Source: Lagopus muta (lineage: Eukaryota; Chordata; Aves; Galliformes; Phasianidae). Taken from it: a DNA stretch of 64,000 nt. Shown piece by piece: positions 1 through 11,675 of the stretch. Location: positions 22,543,001-22,607,000 of the forward strand of contig NC_064437.1 of NCBI RefSeq assembly GCF_023343835.1, written 5' to 3'. The translations under genes and the position numbers were made by a program. The notes beneath the pieces are model-generated. The model had not been told where the DNA came from. It saw nothing but the letters and a program-made list of their open reading frames with translations, and did not search any database. The stretch's first letter is position 1. Every line of letters begins with the position of its first letter.

Positions 1-3000
1 TTCTTAAAATAATGCCTTTGCTATTCTGAAGCAATTTTACACGCCAAAAATAAGTGTTTCCTTTCTTATGCTGTGCTTGTAAGCACAAAACATCGTACCT
101 ATAGAAACTCAAATATCCTTCCTCCTGGTTAAAATTTTCATTTATTAGCTGCATTTGTAGGGATAAGATTCTAAATTTCCTGTGTGGTTTTTTTTTAATT
201 ATAATTATTTTCTTGAAATGCAGAAGGTCTTACTTCCCTATGGATGTGTCTGCTCTGCATGTGCTGGCGCCTGTCTCGTCTTCTTCCTTATACGTGCCAT
301 AGGCAAATTGTGCTTGTGGTTTCTATCAGGAACAATTCTGTTGGACTCTGCACCACTGATAGTGACTGTTTGCTCTAAAGTTATCTGGATGTCTCTGCAA
401 ATCAGCTGCAACAAAATTAAGCTTTGTTTTACTTCATTTAAATCTTTCATGAATTGTCCAAGTTTGGTGACAAATATTTTTAGCCAAGATCTATAAAGTC
501 TGAAGTCTGTGCTGAAACAAGGTGCGGCACTCTTGCACTACGAACAGGTTTGGTCCTCTTGCATTATGAGGCAAGAACATTAGGTTGTTATGTGAGAGCT
601 CTGACCCATCAGTGTGAGGTTTGTTATGCTTATAACTGGTCAACGTGGTAATGTGTGCAGTCTGAGTGATGACACTAGAACTTCACTAACTTGTATGAGG
701 TCCTTTTGTTGTTTTTCTCCTGGCTGTTGCCCAGGTTATGACCTCACGTTAAATTAAGATTAAAATGATCTGTACCTTGTTTATTCTTCTCTGCTGAAGC
801 ATTTCCAGTTTCCAGTGCAATAGCAATGAAGTTTCTCTGCTTGTCTCTAGAGGATTGTAATGATACCAGTGCTTTGGGAGTCAGCACTATCTTGTAGCAT
901 TTGGGTAAGTGATTGGAGAGGTGAGGAAAAAAACTTTTTAGAAGGCTAACAGTGGAAGGCTTTCTGGGGTTATTGTCACTTGTGAGTACTTACCTGTGCC
1001 TACACTGGACATGATGTCTGGGTCAGGAAAGGCTCTGTATACATGTATATCTGAAAGTTCTTTTGCATAACATTAAGTATCTTATTTTGGCAAGATCATT
1101 TCCTAGTAAACTTAAACTTTGTAGTGATTAACTATTGCTCATGAGTAATTAGTGACACTGTGATCAAACATCTTTTGCAAAGTACAAGAAAACCACAACA
1201 TGCTTCAATGACAGGTTGCCTGATCAAGCCTGTGTTATGCCTTCCCTCTTATTACATGGATATTCCACTAGATGTCATCTGACATCACTCTGAAGGAGAA
1301 GATGCAAGTAATCAGTTCAAACAGATCTCATGAAGATGGATGTAGGTTTCTGCAGGCTCTGGGGAAACCCTCTGATTGTAGTGAATGATCTTATGTAGCC
1401 TGAAAGGGATTTCTTATCCAGCCAGGAGAGAGAGGGAGACAAGCAATTTGCTGAGGCATTTGTTGGACAGGCTGTCTAACGTGTCTTCTGATACAGCCTT
1501 GTTCATTTGAATCCTTAGATTGCATCCTTAGGGCAGAACTGTGGTGTTGTAAGAACGTGCTGTGGAGGAGCCAATACTACCTGGTTCATTCAGTAGTTAA
1601 GCTGGACATGCTTTAGAGGAAGAAAGCAAAGTGAAGGAAACAGAAAAGCTAAAGATGGAGAGAGAAATTACTATCAAGCCAAAGCTGTTTAACTTGTCAC
1701 TTATTGTGGCCAGTTTTTTTTTTTTCCAAGTATTAAATATATTGTCTAAACTATCTGATACTTGATGACTGTTTTACTGCAATTCTTTTCTTGTCAGCAA
1801 GGATAATGCTTCCAGAGAAATTCTTGCTCAAAGCTTTATATTTCTTTCTGTTCTTTCCCGTGTTCACTCATAAATAGCATCCTTATTAATCCCCATGCTT
1901 TCTCTTTATTCTTCTTTTGCTCTTACAGTCAGTCTTTCCAGTTTGTGTTTCTATTTTAATGCTCCTCTGTTCATTAAGCACCTCGCCTACCTGAACCTGT
2001 TTCACACCAGTGAACTTGGAAGTCCTGTCTGCCTCATTCTCTGTATTGTACCCGCTCTTTCCATCCACCCACACACTCCATTGCTTGTACATTGCCACTT
2101 ACCCTCTTCTTTCTCCTGCAGTACACCCACACAATGGCACTCATGAATGCAGGAACACTGCTTGCTTGGGCTTGCCTTGTATTCACATCCTTGAGGCTCT
2201 GTCTTACAAGGGCAAGTAAATAGGAGCACTGAAGGTGTGCCAGTTGGTTTAGGCTCGCACTGAAGAAAAGACACTAAGAGGCCTTTGTTTTCCCTTGAGG
2301 AGCACAAAAAGTAGATGCTCTGATCTGTGTCCTATCATACTCTTCATTGAGTGCACTTAGTATATAAAAGAAAAATGGATCAAAAGCCTTGCTTTTTAGC
2401 TTAATATTGGCATTGTGACCAGCCCCATCCAGACGTGGTTCCTTTGTTGGGAACTTTCTTGCTATATATTTGGAAATAACCTCAAGAAAGGTTCAGCATG
2501 CAACAAATGTCCGTTCCCAGGGCAACAGACCCCTGCAGCACACCACAATGACCAATTGTCTGCTATTAAATGGGTGGTGAAAATATACTCTGCTTGTAGA
2601 TAAAAGTGGGCATGGCTTATGAGTGTTTGCTAACTTGAAGAATGGAAATTGTTTCCATACTTATGACTGCTTTGGGTTTTGCCCATAGAGTTGGATAAAT
2701 CTTAAGTTGTCACTGATCTCTGTGAACTTAAACATCTAATTAGTGAAAACAGTCTGGAATATTGCTGAAAAGTCTAGATAGAAGTTCTGAAAACCTTCTC
2801 TCTATCATATGCTATAAGCTTTCTCTTCCCTTTTTCTTCCTAAAAGCCATGATGTCATTGTGTGAGCATGACATTCTGCAAGTGAGGAGGAAATCATGTG
2901 ACTGGGTGCTTGTAATGCTTTGAACAAGAACATTCAGCCCTCCCATTCAATCAGGCTGCAGAGAAGTGGGTGCTGTGCCCCTACAGCCCTCTGTCAGGCT

Positions 3001-6000
3001 CCTGTTAGTGAGTTCGCACATCTCAGCAGTGTGCAAAGCTACTTACATGGGCATCATGTGAATGGATTCATTTTGAAGGCATTCATTCTCAGTGGCTATG
3101 TCCTCATTAAGAGAATTATTGTAGTTTGTTTTCAGTGTCAATTAACTGATTGCTATGTGCTTCAAGCTGGTCAGAACTTTAACTTGTTACCCTGGGTCTC
3201 CTAATCCCCTTTGTTCATCCCAGCACAACAGCTCCCAGCTGGCCATTGAGTTCTGTTCATGTGTTCTATGCTCACTGTTTCTTCAGACTGGCGTGAATAA
3301 ATGCATTGCATAGCTTGACCTCATTGCTGGTCAAATTCTGTTCAATAGCAAGTCTCCCTTCTGTATATCTAAACCTATCCTGACTTTTACAGTTGATGGT
3401 CCATACAGTAAATACAGTACAGATTTTTCCATAAGTCTGGAAGTGAGAAGTACAAAACTCGTGCTTATGAGTAATTAGCACAGCATGTTTATTCTGTTTT
3501 ATTTTTAAAGATTGTCTTTTAATTACAGAATGCAGTAATTCGATAACGTAAATAAAAACCTGTGACTCTCATTTCCAGAGATGTCAGATTTGTAGGCAGT
3601 TGTAACGTCATTTAAGTGCTTTGGCTGTGTAACAGACTTGGAGTGGCTGATTTGCTTTGTTTCCCTCTGCACACAAGTCTAAAGCATTGCTGGAAAGTTT
3701 ACATTTTTTCATTTCATATGGAAGTCATTACTAATTTTATTAGGAAAAGAGGCCGTATGAAAGCTGGCCACCATCACAGCTCAGGTTAATGCTTTGGGGT
3801 TGTGTGGTGCTTAGGCTGCTTGAAGAAACCGAAGGCAAGTGCTCAGTGCAGTTTTAGTACTGGTGATCTTTGGGATCTGTCAACTGCTTTCTGGTGCTGT
3901 TTGGAAGAGTGGGAGCTAAGTTTATTTCTAAAATACGCATATCCATGCTTGGTAGGTCTTAAATCTTTGAGACTAAGACCTTTTGAGCTGTAATTGTCTG
4001 AACAAACCAGGGGACAATCTTAAAACTGACTTTGTTTCTGAGCATACATGAGAAATTTAAATCATCCAACAAATAGTAAGCAAGAATTTGTTTTGCAGTT
4101 TCTGCTCGTGTCTAATGAATAAAAGCTTCCTTTCACAGAGCTTCGCTCATAGAGATTACACTCCAAGATAATTAACCCATGTCTGTGAATGGAAGATGAA
4201 AACATCTAGTTTTTCCACCTATTGTCATCTGGTCTTTGCTTGTCAGACCCATTTCACAGCCACAAAGGAGACAATGACATCTGGAAAGCCCGTTACTTGA
4301 GAATGTGGGCACAGACAGATGGCATTTAGGAGTCTGAGGTGACGAATTTGTGGTGTTCTTCACCATCTGAGCTTGGCATCGCCTTTAATTTCCTTCCTGC
4401 TATCATGTGCAGTATGCCTCCAACAACAGGTTTGATATAGATGTCCTTTCATTTCACATGAGAGTCTTAATACAGTGTTATACCATATTTTCAATTCTGT
4501 GATAATAAAATATCTGTTTCAGGGAATATATTTTCACTAGTTTGGAAAGATGAGAGACTAAAGTCAGGCTTCCAAATTCAGACTCGGCAAACTTGGCCTC
4601 TTGAGTCCTTCTATAATGAGAACTCTTTGCAGCAGTGAGAAGTTGACTCACCTCAAAAGTGTGCCTTAAGATGGCACAATGATTTTTCTACTGAAACACT
4701 GGCAAACAATGAAAAAGTTTCCATCAGCAGTGGAAGGGAACTCAGAGAGCAAAGTCTGAGTCACTGCTGTCAAATCATAAAGCTTCTCCCTGCACTGAAT
4801 CCCATTTTCCTGTGCTGATCTGTATCTGATCAGCAATCTGAATAAATGGTTTTTCTTAGAGTCTGTGGACAAAACTCCAAGTTTCCTTTCTTTTACTTTT
4901 TTTTTTTTTTTTTTTTTTCCGAACAAGGAGAAGCTAAAGCAAAAATAAAAATAAATCAGCTAAGCTGTTTGACACATTAAGTGTTTTGTTGTTCGTGCCT
5001 GACTGAGCCTTCAGGCATGCAAAAATTCAATTCACTTTTGCACAGAGTGATTCTGGGAATTTTTAGCAGGTATCCAATAATTAATGCAGTCTAGCATATG
5101 TTTAAAAAGAGGACAGTTCCCCCACAGCTGCCTGCCTAATTTACTAGGGAGCAGCTGGAGCCTGTGCTCACGAATGATGGCTGTGTAACACCGACTATTT
5201 TGGGAGAGTCTGCCACATTCTGCAGGGCTCAGCCCACAGCTGTGACGCCCATCTGTGGCCCTGGGGCTGTTGATCAGCAGGGTTGGGAGGAGGAGATGAG
5301 TAAGAAATCATGGATGAACTTGATAGAGTACATGTGCCTTGTAAGTGAACCAAGTATCACAAAAAGCAGTCTTTAATCCCTTCGGTGTGTGTGTTCTATT
5401 GCATTTCTGAGCCCCACAGAACTCAGTTTAGGCAGTGTTTCAAGGGAAGAATTAATTGCAAAATGAGCACTGCATTTTGAAAGAAATGTTGCAGAAAAAC
5501 CTGCAATAACTCTTGGGTGTTTAAAAGCATGTCAATGAAGTGTCTTAGAATGCTTTGTACATTGTTTTAGCTGTACCATTGAACCATCACTTATAACTGC
5601 TTCTCTTTATTAAATGGGTGGCTATGGACAGCGCAGTAAATCTCTGTTGAATGCTTGGACCGTGTTTAAACAACCAGCTTTGTATGTCCCTGCTATAGCA
5701 ACAGGACTATAATGCTGGGCTTATGACACCATCCTAGAGACAGCTCTGGGATTCTGCTGCGCTGTTACTCTGTGACAAAACTCAGTTGTGCTGCTAGGGC
5801 CCCTGGAGAAGGCTGAGATGTCTCTGGAGGTAAGAACCTAGGCAGCTGATCTGTGTAGTTCTCATATAATCTTATTGCAGAAGAGGTGTGGGCAGTGCCA
5901 GCCCTCTATTGGAGTGAACAGCGTCTGCTGTGAAACTCAAACCCATGACACATCTCCAGGGCCTGCCTTCTCAAGATGGTTGTACCCAGCTCTGGGGATT

Positions 6001-7289
6001 ACATTGAGATGGAAATGTTATACCCACTGTGACTCCATCCTGCAGTCTTCCCAGACAAAGACAGCTTCTGACACTCTTCCCTGGCATCAACAAGTCATTG
6101 GAAAATAACAGCCCTACCTCGCCATGCTATATATGATTTTGGTCAGAAGGGTCATACAGATGTTTGGTGAAATCACAGCAAAATTGTGAAACTGCAGCTT
6201 TGGGGTATAAATTAGAGTTGAGTCTATATGAGTTCAAGAGGTTTAAGTTCAGAAGAATGGCATCACTTCAAATGTAGTGTCAGTTGTGAAGACAGCTGAT
6301 GTCTCGTATTTAGCAGGCTTTGTGGGGAGCACTTGTAGTGCTGTGATGACGTCCTGTGACGTGAGCTGTGGATGTAGATAGCTGCTGCTTTGAGGAAGTA
6401 ACCAGTGCAGATGAGACCCAGTTCCCTAAGCACAAAGAGTGCAGGTAGTCTTATCTTTCGTGGCTTTTAAACTATGTGATCACTTGGTACGTGGAAAGCA
6501 TGTTAGGACAAACGTGAGGATACTCTGGTGCGGGAGGCAGAGCTGTTTTTTGGTATCAGCGTTAGAAGTGGAAGGATGTGCTGCACAGCAGCCACGAGGC
6601 TGTGATGGTGAGGTGATGGTGACAGCAGCTGCCATACAGCTGTGCTGTGTCCGGAAGAGCTGTTTTTTCCTCCCCTGGAAGCCCAGAAGTCCCTGAGGGG
6701 TGGCAGCAAGCCCCCAGGAGCTGATGTCTGTGGGTTTGCAGCTGCTCTATTTGATATAGAATAGCTCACTGTGCCTGACTAACCTCATGTTATTTTTGGA
6801 AAAGTGAGAATCTCCAGGGAGATCAAGTCCTGTGTTGCCAGCCACATGACAGCTGTCTCTCATGACAGTAGCTCATCAAGACCAGGGGATGCTCGCATTT
6901 ATTTTCATTATGAACTCTAATGTTACAAGATCTTAATCATTTCAGACGCAGGCACTACTAAACTTGTACTTACATATTTGGTGTATAACTGCAACTTCTC
7001 TTTCATTAATCCCACGACAGTACAGACTACTCATAACATTGCATATGGGTAAGCTTAATACAACATTTGCAGTGAAATTAAATGCTCATTGTTTGCTGTT
7101 AAGTAGTGCTAATACCACAAGTAATGTGAATGCTGGTGAGTCTCATCAGTTACTGCCTCTCTACGTAAGCAAGTGTGATTGATCTGCTGTGCTGGATTAA
7201 CTGTGAGGGCAGAGGTGAGATGATTTCTATATTTGAGATTTGACTCGGGTGCCGGCAGCTGGGGGAGTATGAAAAAGAGATAGGAAACT
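1..7289. other. Gene-free flank downstream of RGS1
   Basis: No coding exon, RNA gene or recognisable transposon was found here. Open frames are all under about 105 codons and have no family signature. In mammals RGS13 and RGS2 lie on this side of RGS1; no RGS-box peptide occurs in either strand of this stretch. Confidence 0.6.
4897..4918. repeat. 22-nt T homopolymer
   Basis: This plain T run lies in gene-free sequence downstream of RGS1. No target-site duplication or SINE body was recognised beside it. Confidence 0.9.
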
Positions 7290-7915
7290 TCTATATTTTT
7301 TCAGTAGATTTAATTGAAAAGTTTGCAATAAATTAAACAGAAAATGTACAGAAAAGGTGCTACATGTGTTTGTTGAGCACAAACATAATAAAAGTACAGC
7401 TTATATAACTTAGAATATATCAATTTTAAGATGAGTCAATACCTAATATATTTACATCACACAGTATTATCATGGAGCTAACGCTTATTAACACTTCACA
7501 GATTTCAAAAAGCCATTGCAAAGTCTCATCTGAGCCTTGTCTTGTTACATACAAAATTGTCAGTCATCCTTATTCTTCTTCTGAACCTTTATAATCTTTT
7601 CCCATCAGCAGTTCTTTGGGTTTCTAACCCTTGGTTCAGCATTCACAGTAGAGTTCAAGTGATAAATAGCATCCATATCCTGTCTCAATTCCATGTTGTA
7701 AGTAAGGAGAGGATTTTCACCACATGTTGCCTTCATGCTTGTAACAGACTTGTTAGCTCTCGTCCTGCATCTTCTTGCCCACAGAGCTGTTTGCATCCCT
7801 CTCCTACCACGTCCCAAGGCAGGCGTTCTCTTTGCTGAGATCCAACCGCCCTGAAGAATGTGCTCACAGAATATTTGACACAGAGTCTACTTGACTCTTT
7901 CTTATCTCAAATACA
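7290..7915 (-). other. RGS1: RGS1 3' untranslated region (inferred)
   Basis: This AT-rich stretch follows the RGS1 stop. It ends near an ATTAAA hexamer (7308-7313 on the minus strand), followed by a short A-rich segment. A few AUUUA-type motifs occur on the transcript strand (for example near 7327 and 7663), as in short-lived immediate-early mRNAs. The exact cleavage point is inferred, not seen. Confidence 0.45.
7308..7313 (-). terminator. Candidate RGS1 polyadenylation signal ATTAAA
   Basis: This is the variant hexamer ATTAAA on the minus strand, about 600 nt past the RGS1 stop. I saw no canonical AATAAA on that strand between the stop and this point in a by-eye scan. Moderate to low certainty. 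Confidence 0.4.
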
Positions 7916-10677
7916 TTATTTTGAGTTGTTGGTCTGCAGCTGATTCAGAAGGTTCAGGTAGGTTTTGGATTTCAAGAATCTGGGATATGAATCCCTTTCC
8001 ATGAGGATGTAGACAGTTCTCTGGGCTTCATCAAAACTTGTGTGAGTTGGGTCTTGAGCCCTTTTGGCTGTTGCTTCCCTCATCTGATGGTCAATATTGA
8101 TCTGGAAGGGGAAAAACAATCATTGGTTGTACATTAGAAATGTATTCTTTATCTGTAAGTTGGTATTGACAGTAAATAAATTCCTAACTAAACAGTAGAG
8201 AAAGTAGTAAAACAACCTTTAGTTAAACCTCAAGTTAAAACAATAGGAGAAATCTTGTGTAGGACGAATCTCCAGTTAGGTATGCAATTGATATACACAA
8301 CTTTTAATTGTCTAGCATGCCTCCATATTTGAAAGGACTGTAACAATCCATAGTATTCCTATTCTCAAAGCCTACTTTCAGGTGTCTGACTCTAAGCACC
8401 AGCAGTAATTCAAACTGGGCTGACTCAGCATCATGTGCTGAGCCACTGGCGCTGCTGCTGAGCTGTTGCTAGCACTGCAGCACTGCCTGCATCGTGTGGC
8501 TGTGATTGTGAGGTCTTACAGTATCACAGCTGAAAAACATGTGGCTTGATCTTCGTGTCTAACTGAATGAATATACGCACATCTCAGTGAGAGGATGCTA
8601 CTATCTTCTGATTTTTTTCAATATCCCTGTAATGGAACTATACAGGTAACTTTGAACTTACCTGTTTAATAGCATCTGACTGAACAAACTCCTCATAAAT
8701 CCTCTCTGCTTTGCCATGTAAGTGATCAGCCTTGGTTTTCTTGTAATCTTCACAGGCCAGCCAGAACTCAATGTTCTCCTCACTGAACTCTGACTTCAGG
8801 AACTCCCGAAAGACACCTTGACCACCTGCACAACATAAATACATAGAGCATGATATTTGTGTCTGGGGATGGTGAAGTAAAGAGTTCATAGCAGGAGTTC
8901 TGTTGAAATCTTGAGTATAAAATGTTGATGGGAAGCTCTGTTCTTTCCTTCTTTTACATTTTGCAAATATTCCAGTTTCAAGGGTGATAGGAGTTATATA
9001 ATGACGTCTAGGAGCTTGTAGATCTAGAACAGGGCTACCAAATTACAGCCCTGGATTCTAGCCTTCCTTAAATGAACTCACCTAGGGTACAGCTAAAAAC
9101 AAAATTCCAAATTGAATTGGTGTTGTATGCAGGCTGAAAACTGGTCAAAAAAACATTGTTCTGGGCCTGCAAGGGTTTATTTACTCTACTAGGAGTAGGA
9201 AATGGGGATGTAGGGGAACACAAAACCTTAGAAGGAAATCAGAACATAGTAGCTGAGAGCTGAGAATAACTAAAAGCTAACAGTCCGTTCTCTGTCAGTG
9301 TTTGCACAACTCTACAGCTTTGCATATTTGGTGAACTTTAGATTAATAATAATAATAATGATTCTTCAGAACAAGAACAATTAATACTGAAGTAATATAC
9401 TTACTTTGGCTGGCCAGGAGCTTTTCCAAAGACTGGGACCACTGTATTACTTCCTCTGCAGAAAGCCTGATTTGACAAATGAAGGAAAAGGTTTTAGGCA
9501 AGAAACCACATGTTTTCTTTTGTGTGTTTAAAGGAGACAGGTTTTATTATTCTATTCCAGAAATGTATTTATTAACCGTGTATTTATTAAACTTATGGCT
9601 TTCTCAGCGCAGATGTGGGAGCCCTCACTGAGAAAAATAACCAGAAAAATGGAAACACAGGGGTTTAATGGTTATCCTGATTTCTGTTCCCAGAGAGATG
9701 AGTTTTTACTGTGACTATTAGCAAATAATTTTTCTCCTTGCTACTTTTTCCATATCTTTGAAATGAGGCTTGTAATTCCTCTGTTATTTTCTTGTGTGTG
9801 AAGCATCCTTCCTTGTAAACTGTTACAGAAAGAGTACAATATGTCTCTGAATAAAAGAGATTTAAGCAAGGTGTCTACTCCCACACCATTTGATGAAAAC
9901 ATAAGAAAGAGCTCCTAATTCCATGAATAGTTTCTGCTTCCTAACATTCACCTCTTTTAGAAAGTCTGAGGCACTATTGGTATATTAGAAGTAATTTGCT
10001 GGTGTACAAGTAGGATAGAAATTATTTAATTTAAAAAAAAAAAGTTTGACTATTTAGTAATCTAACTGTAGATATATGTTTAAATTTTTCTTTCTTTTTT
10101 TTTTTTTTTTTTTTTTTTTTTTGTACTTACATGACATTCCTAGAGTTAGAAGACTTCATTCCAGATTCGAGATGTGGTACCATGCACTTCAAATAGTTCT
10201 TGAGATCTGCACCACTGGAAACAATGAATAGACATTTGTAATCCATTGAAGTTGTAGATGCATTTCTACTCTAAGTGAATTTCTTAAAACTTAAAGGCAA
10301 ACAGCTCCATCCTATGACTGACGTCTGGAAAGTTGCATATCCATGTAGTTATTTTTGAAAGACTAAGAGACTCCTGGTGTCTCCAAAATCTCATGAACCT
10401 AAATGAAAGAGCTGAGTATTAGCTCAAAGTGCTTGTAGCAGTGCTATAGTCCTGGCCTTTGGGAGGGCTTTATGGTCCTTCAGCCCAAAAAAGGCGCAAA
10501 TTCTTTATCTCAAGACTTAGTATTATTTTCCTTTTTAATACATTGAGGTTTATACTAAGATATATATACTTACAAAGCCTTTTGCTTCTTTTTACGGATT
10601 TTGCCTTCTGTGAGCTTGCAGTCCTCCTTTCCATTTAATTCAGTCATGTTGTTATGGGAAAAAAATAATCCTGGCAT
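7916..10677 (-). CDS. RGS1: RGS1, regulator of G-protein signaling 1 (5 coding exons, 199 aa)
   Basis: RGS1 is a GTPase-activating protein that ends Gi/Gq alpha signalling, mainly at lymphocyte chemokine receptors (mammalian knowledge). Coding exons in transcription order are 10677-10574 (104 nt), 10214-10131 (84), 9466-9405 (62), 8825-8662 (164) and 8101-7916 (186, stop included). All junctions are GT/AG and the phases join exactly. The start MPGLFFS matches the mammalian MPGMFFS start. An amphipathic membrane-binding stretch follows (about residues 35-55, [20 protein letters not shown]). The RGS box spans about residues 75-190, with SEEN at 98-101, INID at 139-142 and DSYPR at 175-179. The end, [12 protein letters not shown], resembles the human tail NLLNDLQANSLK. 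Human RGS1 is 196 residues from the equivalent Met, so length agrees. The frame stays open upstream of this Met, but the probable TATA-like box lies inside that extension, so the longer start is unlikely. Minor oddities: TSFDEAQ where paralogues have a Cys, and HQMRE where the family usually has a Thr. Identity is firm; exon edges rest on splice signals and homology only. Confidence 0.95.
10095..10122. repeat. 28-nt T homopolymer beside the RGS1 exon 2 donor
   Basis: The run is A-rich on the RGS1 transcript strand and begins seven bases after the exon 2 donor GT (10130-10129). Length may be polymorphic or affected by sequencing. Confidence 0.9.
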
Positions 10678-10756
10678 TTTACTGAACTTTGAAGAGAAGC
10701 GCCTCTTGCAGCGATAATCCTCCAAGCACCAAATGTCAGTTTGCTGCCTGCTGCCG

Positions 10757-10766
10757 CCTTTTATTG
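10757..10766 (-). promoter_or_regulatory. TATA-like box of RGS1
   Basis: On the minus strand this reads CAATAAAAGG, about 80-90 nt upstream of the RGS1 ATG. A start site about 30 nt downstream would give a 5' leader of roughly 50 nt, which is plausible. It also makes an upstream in-frame Met (at 10824) untranscribed. Position and match are seen; function is inferred. Confidence 0.5.
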
Positions 10767-10831
10767 ACGCAGGCAGCCCCACTAGTTGGTGTGAACAGAT
10801 CTGTTTATCATGTAGCCTCACCACAAACTGT

Positions 10832-10841
10832 GGAAGTTCCC
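10832..10841 (-). promoter_or_regulatory. NF-kappaB consensus upstream of RGS1
   Basis: The minus strand reads GGGAACTTCC, a full match to the kappaB consensus GGGRNNYYCC, about 70 nt upstream of the TATA-like box. RGS1 is known in mammals as an activation-induced B and T cell gene, so a kappaB site here fits. Binding is not shown. Confidence 0.45.
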
Positions 10842-10857
10842 TTTTTTCAGAGCGCGG

Positions 10858-10865
10858 TGACGTGA
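10858..10865. promoter_or_regulatory. CRE-like octamer upstream of RGS1
   Basis: TGACGTGA differs from the cAMP-response palindrome TGACGTCA at one position. It lies about 17 nt beyond the kappaB match and about 95 nt upstream of the TATA-like box. One-mismatch octamers are common, so this is suggestive only through its position. Confidence 0.3.
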
Positions 10866-11221
10866 GTCTTTTGAGAAAGAAAACAGACAGCAGTGTCTCG
10901 TGGTTGGGGTTAAACCGGATGAGACTGATTTACTTTAGGTTTGTTTTGTGCGTCCGTGATACCATAAACCCCAAATATTCCCTCTAGAACTTTGAATTCT
11001 TGTCTTTTCTTAGTGAATTCAAATCAGCGTTTCTTCTTGAGCTCATCTAATGGGCCCCAAATATTGCAGTTTAATCTTGAAAACTCACCCCTTATGTGTC
11101 TGATACACCACGTGTGTATTAGAATTGTTTGCTTTTTGTGAGTCAAACAAGAACTGTGTACTCTAAGATACACCAATATCAATGTTCTATACGTAACAAA
11201 AGTGTGTCATTATCATATTAT

Positions 11222-11675
11222 CACAGGAAAGCTTGGGTTGAAAGGGACCTTAAAGATCATCTAGTTCCAATTCCCTTCTGTGGGCAGGGTAGTCAACTAC
11301 TAGAACTGACTACTAAGGAGCCCATCAAGCTTGGCCTTAATGCTCCCAGGGATGGAGCACCCAAAATTTCTCTGGGCTGTGGGTACCAGCCCCTCACCAC
11401 CCTCCTAACATCTAAACTAAACCTCCCCTCTTTCAGTTTAAACCCATTCCCCTTTTCCTATCACTACCTACCTGCATAAGAAGTTGCTCTCCCTCCTGCT
11501 TGTAAGTTCCCTCCAAGTACTGGAACGCTACAATGAACCTTCTCTTCTCCAAGCTAAACAAGCCCAACTCCCTCAGTCTTTCTTCATAGGAGAGATGCTC
11601 CAGCCCTCTGAGCATCTTTATGACCTCCTCTGGACCCACTCCAACAACTCTGTACCAGTTGCTCTCCAAAGAGCA
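11222..11675 (-). mobile_element. CR1 LINE fragment, 3' part
   Basis: Read on the minus strand this is the CR1 3' region, including the terminal motif complementary to GGTTGAAAGGGACCTTAAAG. It is 5'-truncated like most avian CR1 copies. Open frames over it are CR1 remnants or chance. It lies 350-1000 nt upstream of the RGS1 promoter. Confidence 0.85.

Noticed and set aside
182-496. 104-codon plus-strand open frame at the left edge
   Set aside because: No motif or homologue was recognised, it is overlapped by an opposite-strand frame, and composition is that of AT-rich non-coding DNA.
1-7289. Possible RGS13 downstream of RGS1
   Set aside because: No peptide resembling the RGS13 box was seen on either strand. 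In human the gene lies tens of kilobases beyond RGS1, so its absence from 7 kb says nothing about gene loss.
10678-10824. N-terminal extension of RGS1 from an upstream in-frame Met at 10824
   Set aside because: The extension contains the TATA-like box and does not resemble the alternative human N-terminus. The MPGLFF start matches the conserved one.
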